Assembly (NCBI GenBank): GCA_026770615.1
Contig: MU631315.1
Span: 728,111-740,660 of the forward strand
Direction: 5' to 3'
Source of the DNA: Pavlovales sp. CCMP2436
Lineage: Eukaryota; Haptophyta; Pavlovophyceae; Pavlovales
DNA: 12,550 nucleotides
Position 1 is the stretch's first letter; each line of letters starts with the position of its first letter. The notes below the pieces were generated by a model. The model was not told the origin of the DNA, did no database searches, and saw nothing but the letters and a program-made list of their open reading frames with translations. The translations under genes and the position numbers were made by a program. This document shows, piece by piece, positions 7,979 through 12,550 of the stretch.

Positions 7979-8821
7979 ATGATGTTGGTCTTCGCCACCA
8001 TGCTATTGCTTCTGTCACGTGCTGTGACGGGCACTGTTTCGCGCGGTGGCGAGCAGCACGCGGAGACGCCGCTCAAGGCTACTAAGGCTACGACGACGAT
8101 GCTGCTTCCTGCGGCCACCGCAGTGTGCGCGCTCGCAGCGGCGCGATGCTGTCCACTCGAGGTACTCGCTGGCACCTCTCGACCACCCGTCTCGCTCGGG
8201 TCCTCAAGTGGATGTGCGTCGCGCGCTGCGGTGGGCGCTGCTGCGCGCGGCGGCAGTCCGCACGCGGAGACGCCGCTCAAGGCTACCAAGTCTACGACGA
8301 CGATGCTGCTCCCTGCGGCCGCCGCAGTGTGCGCGCTCGTAGCGTCGCGATGCTGTCCACTTGAGGTACTCGCTGGCACTTCTCGGCCACCCGTCTCGCT
8401 CGGGTCCTCAAGTGGATGTGCGTCGCGCGCTGCGGAGAGCGCTGCTGCGCGCGGCGGCGGGCCGCACGCGGAGACGCCGCTCAAGGCTACCAAGGCTACG
8501 ATGCTGCTTCCTGCAGCCGCCGCAGTGTGCACGCTCGCAGCGTCGCGATGCTGTCCACTTGAGGTACTCGCTGGCACTTCTCGACCACCCGTCTCGCTCA
8601 GGTCCTCAAGTGGATGTTCGTCGCGCGCTTGTGGAGGGTGCTGCTGCGCGCGGCGGCGGGCCGCACACGGAGACGCCGCTCAAGGCTACCAAGGCTACAA
8701 AGACGATGCTGCTCCCTGCGGCCGTCACGGCAGGGCTGCGGCGGCCGAGGCGCGGCCGAGGCGGGGTGTGGGGGCCGGGGCGCACACACTCACACCCTTT
8801 GGTGTGAGTGCTGGTGCATGA
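7979..8821 (+). CDS. Possible secreted tandem-repeat protein (hypothetical)
   Basis: I do not recognise this protein. The ATG at 7979 lies in gccaccATGa, a textbook eukaryotic start context, 109 bp after the start of a TATA box. The frame encodes 280 residues. Residues 1-18 (M-M-L-V-F-A-T-M-L-L-L-L-S-R-A-V-T-G) look like a signal peptide. From residue 27 come 68-residue repeats, each with four Cys (including R-C-C-P-L-E-V) and a hydrophobic stretch M-L-L-P-A-A-A-A-V-C-A-L. Two full units and most of a third keep the frame. A one-base insertion near 8628 then shifts it, so the last ~64 residues are not repeat-like. The repeat is 204 bp, a multiple of three, so open frames also appear on the opposite strand (7834-8577) without an ATG start. 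It could equally be a non-coding minisatellite or a decaying gene. Confidence 0.3.
   Translation: MMLVFATMLLLLSRAVTGTVSRGGEQHAETPLKATKATTTMLLPAATAVCALAAARCCPLEVLAGTSRPPVSLGSSSGCASRAAVGAAARGGSPHAETPLKATKSTTTMLLPAAAAVCALVASRCCPLEVLAGTSRPPVSLGSSSGCASRAAESAAARGGGPHAETPLKATKATMLLPAAAAVCTLAASRCCPLEVLAGTSRPPVSLRSSSGCSSRACGGCCCARRRAAHGDAAQGYQGYKDDAAPCGRHGRAAAAEARPRRGVGAGAHTLTPFGVSAGA
8061..8723. repeat. Four-copy 204-bp GC-rich tandem repeat
   Basis: Copies start at 8061, 8265, 8469 and 8668, each with cggagacgccgctcaaggct. Spacings are 204, 204 and 199 bp. The third copy lacks a 6-bp acgacg and has one extra base near 8628. The fourth stops matching after about 56 bp, near 8723. Copies 1 and 2 are about 93% identical by eye. 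Confidence 0.95.
8787..8810. repeat. Perfect 10-bp-stem hairpin
   Basis: cactcacacc and ggtgtgagtg flank a cttt loop. It lies just before the end of the possible repeat-protein frame. There is no T-run, and the context is eukaryotic, so I do not call it a terminator. Confidence 0.7.
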
Positions 8822-8838
8822 GGGTTTGGGTCGATCGC

Positions 8839-8859
8839 TCGACCTCAGCCTGAGGTCGA
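8839..8859. repeat. 21-bp perfect palindrome
   Basis: Arms tcgacctcag and ctgaggtcga are separated by one C. Its right arm overlaps the left end of the foldback element starting at 8855. Confidence 0.7.
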
Positions 8860-9047
8860 CCAAGCCAGTGACTGAACAACACCTGTTGAACCATGCTGAG
8901 CCGCTATATATTTATATATAGCGGCTCAGCATGGTTCTATATATATAGCGGCTCAGCATGGTTCAACAGGTGTTGTTCACTCACTGACTTATATATAGCG
9001 GCTCGGCATGGTTCAACAGGTGTTGTTCACTCACTGATTTGGTCGAC
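8855..9047. mobile_element. 193-bp foldback/MITE-like element with 57-bp terminal inverted repeats
   Basis: 8855-8911 and the reverse complement of 8991-9047 agree at 53 of 57 positions. Both ends start GTCGACCAA. The interior holds a nearly perfect 50-bp hairpin (8888-8937: 24-bp arms, 2-bp loop) and additional direct copies of the same sequence. There is no coding capacity, as expected for a non-autonomous element. I see no clear target-site duplication, so a local inverted duplication unrelated to transposition remains possible. Confidence 0.6.
8941..9040. repeat. 50-bp tandem duplication within the foldback element
   Basis: 8941-8990 and 8991-9040 are adjacent 50-bp units differing at two positions. 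A further partial copy (24 bp) is at 8914-8937. Each begins atatatagcggctc. Confidence 0.95.
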
Positions 9048-9062
9048 GTCAGAGTTTAGTCC

Positions 9063-9126
9063 TAATGTATCGCAATGTATCGTGTATCGAGGATACATCG
9101 TCACCGATATACATCGCGATACATTA
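9063..9126. repeat. 64-bp inverted repeat built from GTATCG-like motifs
   Basis: The left side begins taatgtatcgcaatgtatcg and the right side ends with its imperfect complement (cgcgatacatta). Short gtatcg / cgatac motifs recur inside. It may be a second small foldback element or its remnant. Confidence 0.6.
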
Positions 9127-9277
9127 GATCTATCGCGTTTGTAGCGCGTAGTATCGGCCCTTTTACGGTACAAACACGACTTGTTATATATCAAATGACA
9201 CTGTACATCAAAATAATTTAAACTGGCCTAGATACAGCCGATACTTCTCCCACGCTGGATCCCGGAAGCATTGTATG
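9127..9277. other. Spacer without recognisable features
   Basis: I see no reading frame, repeat or RNA signal here. Base composition is mixed and turns moderately AT-rich. Confidence 0.6.
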
Positions 9278-10410
9278 GTGTTTGCAAATCAATTTCGGTT
9301 TCTGTTTCTGTGTGATTTCGTCTTTTTTGGAAAAAAGCGCACTTTTATTCAGAAACAGAAATGGGCGTACGAATTTGTTTCGGAGTTCGGAGTTCGGTGG
9401 AAGACTGGCTAACGTTGACTTCAGGCTCGTCGGTGGCTATGCCGTACCTCACACATGCGGGCGGCGAAGGCGGCTGAGGCGGAGGCGGCGGCGCGCAGCA
9501 AGATCGCCGTTACGGCCCCGGCCCGCAAGCCCGTGATCGCCACTACGGCCCTGGCCAGCAACGGCGAGGCTGAACGGATCGACATGTGCGCTGAAGAGGA
9601 GCGTGAGGAGTAGGAGGAGGAGCGCAACGCGGAGACCATCCCCTGCACCTCCGCCAGGTTCAAGTTCCTCGTGCTCGCGTGGTTGCGCCGCCTCTCGTGG
9701 CCCAAGGGCACGGGTGGGTGGCACTGTAGCTGCGGTGGGGGGGGGGTCTGGCACAACCTGCACCAATTGCGGGCAACGCAAGCCGGACCCGGAGGTACGC
9801 CCGCCCCCACACCCCCCCTCCCCCCCCTGCTCCCACCCGCACCAAACCACACGCGCGTGTGCGCGTGCTCCCGCTGACCACATCTCTCACCACTCCCGCG
9901 CCCGCGTCTGTGTCTGTCACCAGTTGGGCCCGAGCAGAACCCAAGCTTTGTGCTGGCGGAGGTGCCGGTCCCCCCTGGCAAGGCCCCCAAGAAGGGCGCA
10001 AACAAGGTCGGAAAGGAGAAGAGCGACAAGGCGCCGGGTCCCAAGCACCTCAAGGTGTGGGCTGAGAAGCATGACGTGGCGCTCGTGCAGTATGCGTTGG
10101 CCGCTGGCTACCCACGCCTCTCCGTGACCGGTGGGAAGAGCAAGGTGCTTCTAGAGATCAACCGCCGGATCACAGAGGGCATGGACGATGCCTTCCTGGG
10201 CTATTCGCCACCCAAAGGGCCGTCGATCTTGCTCCGGCTCGAGGCGATCCGGGAGATAGGAGTCCGGCAAATAGGAGTTCCCGGTGGTAGAAACAGAAAT
10301 CAAAACAGAACGTGCACCCGCACTTTGGCGGCTTTTCGGTTTGGGCTGTTTTTCAAGCCGATTTCGTATTGCCCATACCGAAGCCGATACCGAAACTTTT
10401 TTGCAAACAC
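9278..10410. mobile_element. Possible DNA transposon with imperfect terminal inverted repeats carrying a gene fragment
   Basis: 9278-9314 matches the reverse complement of 10374-10410 at 29 of 37 positions; the outermost 11 bases (GTGTTTGCAAA) are identical. Both ends carry subterminal cggt/tcgg motifs, which recall the subterminal repeats of plant hAT elements. No transposase is visible; instead the interior holds a GC-rich, intron-containing coding fragment. If the ends are taken as 9274 and 10414, the flanking octamers aagcattg and taatattg agree at 5 of 8 positions, which is weak evidence for an old 8-bp duplication. The superfamily is uncertain. Confidence 0.4.
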
Positions 10411-10417
10411 AGTCTAA
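9455..10417 (+). pseudogene. Fragment of an unidentified split gene with basic C-terminal exon
   Basis: I do not recognise the product. From the ATG at 9455 the frame reads an Ala/Lys/Glu-rich start and an acidic patch, which is cut by TAG at 9611-9613 between runs of GAG codons. It then continues with A-R-F-K-F-L-V-L-A-W-L-R-R-L. After a G10 run (9737-9746) protein-like sequence is in another frame (C-T-N-C-G-Q-R-K-P-D-P-E, ending at 9794). A likely intron follows, then a clear coding exon from about 9938. That exon has a Lys-rich linker (K-K-G-A-N-K-V-G-K-E-K), then H-L-K-V-W-A-E-K-H-D-V-A-L and G-G-K-S-K-V-L-L-E-I-N-R-R-I. Protein character stops near 10260; the last ~50 codons read through the inverted repeat to TAA at 10415. 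It looks like a truncated copy of a cellular gene inside a transposon. Confidence 0.45.
9795..9937 (+). other. Probable spliceosomal intron
   Basis: It starts g|gtacgc after a GAG codon and is C/T-rich (acccccccctccccccctgc and following). It can end at cag 9937, which joins D-P-E directly to N-P-S-F-V-L in phase. An alternative acceptor, caccag, ends at 9923 and would shift the frame relative to the C-T-N-C reading but suits the other upstream frame. A tract of alternating gcgtgtgcgc lies in the middle. Confidence 0.5.
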
Positions 10418-10851
10418 TATTGCTCGACCTTGGCTCTACCCCCTAAAAAAAAATAGCTTCCGACCCCTGGAAAACCTGCGGCTCGACCACAGAGAGAACC
10501 TGCTTCCGACCCCTCGGCTATCCCAGTGGCAGTAGGGAATTGGCGTCGTTGCATAAAAAGTAACCAGTTTTAATGAGATTGACGAACGCCCCCCCCCCCC
10601 TCAACCCCCAAATGGTAAGTCCGAGAGACTGTTCTCCCCGTGCGCCAGTGTTACGCCCGCACGACGCGCGTCAAAATTTAAATACTGGTTTTGCGGGGCC
10701 TGTAGACACAAGAACTGAATAAAATGTTCGACGTATCTCAATAGGAGTGATAATTGGCCTCCAATTCATATAAAATTACGTAGAAATATATGAATACAAA
10801 TCTCCAGAATAAATAATTTACGTACAGTTACCACACACTGACAGTCTCAGA
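10418..10851. other. Intergenic region between convergent gene remnants
   Basis: There is no gene here. A 13-bp direct repeat, gcttccgacccct, occurs at 10456-10468 and 10502-10514, with gctcgacc also duplicated nearby. A pure C12 run is at 10589-10600. From about 10660 the sequence is AT-rich and would hold the 3' untranslated region of the minus-strand gene to the right. I see no unambiguous polyadenylation signal. Confidence 0.5.
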
Positions 10852-11762
10852 TCAGGCCAGGTAAGTCACCGGGCTCGCCGCCCCGCACGGCGCGGCTTCG
10901 GCCGGAGCGGGCGAAGCGGGCAGAGAAGCCGGCGACTGCGCGCCACCCAATTGCAGCTCGCTCGCCCCGGCGCCAACTGCCTCCGCCGCCCGCTCGGCCG
11001 GTGCAGCCACAGATGCAGCCACAGGCGCAGCAGCTGACGTTGCCACGTCCACGGTCGGCGAGGACACCACGGCAGCGAGCGCAGCAGGCGCGGGCGCCGG
11101 TGCAGTCGCAGCCAGCACAGGAGGAGGAGCAGCAACCTCAGCGCCGTCGCTCTCGACGTCCACTGTCTTTGCTGCTGCGGCTTCTGCTGTGCCGTCACCC
11201 GTTGCGGCTGCGGCGGCCGTTGCGGCTGCGGCTATGGTTGCCGCTACCGCTGCGGCTGTGATGGCTGCTCCTGCTACGGCTGAGTCGACTTCCATCGCGT
11301 CGCCGTTTGCAGCAGCCGCAATCGCAGTCACAGCAGCAGGCGCCGCGGCCACAACCGCAGCCGCAGACGCAGCCGCGCCCGCCGCAGCAGCAGGCACATG
11401 CACCGCCACAGCGGCAGCCGCCGCAGTCGTAGCCGCCGCCGCAGCAGCAGCAGCAGCAGCGGGCGCAGCAGCAGCAAGCGCAGGAGCAGCAGCAGGCACA
11501 GGAGCAGGAGCAGCACCATTCGCCGCTGGTGCGGCAGCGGCAGGCACAGCAGCAGCGGCACCTCGCGCCTGCGCCTGCTGCGCCTGCTGTGCCTGCTGCT
11601 GCTGCAATTTCTGCAGTGTCATACCCCCGAAGGGTAACTGCGGCTGCGGCTGCGCTGGCGGCCTGTACTCCACCGCGTATTGCGGCAGCACAGTGCCGGG
11701 CACCAGCTGACTCACGCGCGGGTCGACCGAGTAGGCGATGGTGGCGGACCCCGAGCCCTCTG
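10852..11762 (-). CDS. Last exon of a gene for an Ala-rich protein with Gln-rich segment (unknown function)
   Basis: The minus-strand frame runs from a 3' splice site (ttag ending at 11763, or cag ending at 11760, both giving the same phase) to TGA at 10852-10854, about 300 residues. The first ~35 residues look like a conserved domain end (A-Y-S-V-D-P-R-V-S-Q-L-V-P-G-T-V, then Q-Y-A-V-E-Y-R-P-P). P-F-G-G-M-T-L-Q-K-L and a Gln tract follow. The rest is mostly Ala with Pro, broken by acidic spots (A-M-E-V-D-S, V-D-V-E-S-D). Such Ala/Gln-rich tails are common in GC-rich algal nuclear proteins. A long GCN-repeat frame also opens on the plus strand (11189-11710) but lacks any non-repetitive part. 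The splice acceptor and the non-repetitive N-terminal segment favour the minus strand. I could not assign a family; low-complexity sequence may mislead. Confidence 0.55.
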
Positions 11763-11880
11763 CTAAGGGATGGGGGGTGTGGGGGGGGTCAGGGAGAGGA
11801 CGCGGAAGATGCGGGGGGGTGGGAGAGAGAGAGAGAGAGAGGGAGGGGGGAAAGGGGGGGTCAGGGAGGGGAAGAAGGAG
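11763..11880 (-). other. 3' end of an intron: long polypyrimidine tract and (CT)n microsatellite
   Basis: Read on the minus strand, this stretch is almost pure C and T, includes a (CT)9-10 run (plus-strand gagaga over about 11823-11842), and ends cccatcccttag. This is a strong splice-acceptor context for the Ala-rich exon. The minus-strand frame passes through it only as Pro/Ser/Leu low complexity, so I exclude it from the coding exon. Confidence 0.6.
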
Positions 11881-12008
11881 ACAGTACGATGCAACCTCAA
11901 AACAACCGCAGCACAAATAAGATCAATAAAGGACCACAATAAACGCACCACCCGCATAAGTACAAGACTGGTCTTCATAAAAAAAATCGAAAGAAACGAG
12001 GGAAAAGG

Positions 12009-12446
12009 ACATGGCCTGCTTACCGCATTCCACCAGCAAGAAAGCAATACTTTTTAGTTTACATTCTAAAATAATTACATTTAATTATCATGACTTTTTG
12101 AAATAATACACACGGTGTCATCAAGAACATTTTTTTTTGAGCGACACATGGCGAGTCAACAAAGCAACAAAGGAAAACATCACCAACCACAAAGCACCTG
12201 TGAAGGGCATGGCTTGCTTGCCGCACTAGAACAGCAAGAAAGCAACAACAACGCAAATAGGAACAGCAAAAAAGCAGCAACCATCAGAGAGCATTCGCAA
12301 TTCTTTTGCATCTAATAATAAATGAATAATAACAAATAACCAATAATAAATAATAAATAATGAATAATGAATAAAATATAACAAAGAATATAAATAAATA
12401 GTATGCATAAATAAGCACCTGCAAAAGGCATGGCTTGCTTGCTGTA
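12009..12446. repeat. Three dispersed copies of a ~19-bp motif at ~200-bp spacing
   Basis: acatggcctgcttaccgca (12009-12027), gcatggcttgcttgccgca (12207-12225) and gcatggcttgcttgctgta (12428-12446). The shared catgg cores are 198 and 221 bp apart. The first two are also followed by cagcaagaaagcaa-like sequence, and the last two are preceded by cacctg. They look like diverged units of an old ~200-bp tandem repeat. Confidence 0.7.
12304..12400. repeat. AAT/AATG-type microsatellite
   Basis: Irregular runs of aataataaat, aataatgaat and related units make this segment almost free of G and C. It lies between the second and third copies of the ~19-bp dispersed motif. Confidence 0.8.
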
Positions 12447-12550
12447 CTGCTTCTTGTGGATCGGAATGTCGCCTGGGGGGGGATTAAACATAATTTGATT
12501 TAATAAAAAAATTTGTTACAAATCTCAAAATATGTTTGGACTCAATGGGG

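Larger units (their letters stand above)
11881..12550. other. AT-rich non-coding stretch, probably intron or gene flank
   Basis: I see no convincing coding sequence. Base composition drops sharply from the GC-rich exon. Dispersed motif copies and an AAT-rich microsatellite are listed separately. A G8 run is at 12475-12482. If the Ala-rich gene continues to the right, this is part of a long intron. Confidence 0.45.

Noticed and set aside
8061..9040. Regularly spaced repeats as a CRISPR array
   Set aside because: The units are long, directly adjacent tandem or inverted copies without unique spacers, in a eukaryotic setting with no cas genes.
9063..9126. Telomere-like repeat
   Set aside because: The GTATCG motifs are few, irregular and arranged as an inverted repeat rather than a head-to-tail array.
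11189..11710. Plus-strand Ala/Cys-rich frame of 173 codons
   Set aside because: It is wholly low complexity from GCN-type repeats with no splice or start context; the minus strand has a splice acceptor and a non-repetitive segment.

Overview
The window looks like nuclear DNA of a eukaryote, most likely a unicellular alga or similar protist. The evidence is a Ty1/copia retrotransposon, GT-AG introns with polypyrimidine tracts, a GC-rich Ala/Gln-rich exon, long pure G or C runs of 8-12 nt, and abrupt changes in base composition. I cannot name the organism. There is no bacterial gene organisation, no rRNA or tRNA gene and no CRISPR array.

Positions 1-7729 are one Ty1/copia (Pseudoviridae-type) LTR retrotransposon on the minus strand. 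In its own orientation the order is 5' LTR (7491-7729), putative primer-binding hairpin (7452-7487), a very long Gag region with a CCHC zinc knuckle (5717-5758), an aspartic protease (DSGAT at 3908-3922), DDE integrase, reverse transcriptase (F-V-D-D at 1186-1197), RNase H, a G8 polypurine tract (196-203) and the 3' LTR (1-195, cut by the window edge). The 195 comparable LTR bases differ at 12 positions. The reading frame carries at least five frameshifts and seven in-frame stops, so this copy is dead, although the catalytic residues are readable. The stretch between zinc knuckle and protease is about 600 codons, far longer than usual.

Positions 7730-9130 are repeat-rich. A consensus TATA box (7870-7877) and a good start context lead into a possible secreted protein (7979-8821) built on a 204-bp tandem repeat, which also keeps the opposite strand open. 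A dense palindrome cluster follows: small hairpins, a 193-bp foldback element with 57-bp inverted ends (8855-9047) and another inverted repeat (9063-9126).

Positions 9278-10410 are bounded by imperfect inverted repeats starting GTGTTTGCAAA. Between them lies what looks like a fragment of a split cellular gene on the plus strand. This may be a transposon that captured a gene fragment.

Positions 10852-11762 hold the apparent last exon of a minus-strand gene for an Ala-rich protein of unknown function, with a strong 3' splice site upstream. Positions 11763-12550 are probably its intron and/or flank: a pyrimidine-rich tract, three related copies of a ~19-bp motif spaced about 200-220 bp apart, and an AAT-type microsatellite. 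The split plus-strand gene fragment and the Ala-rich gene point towards each other.
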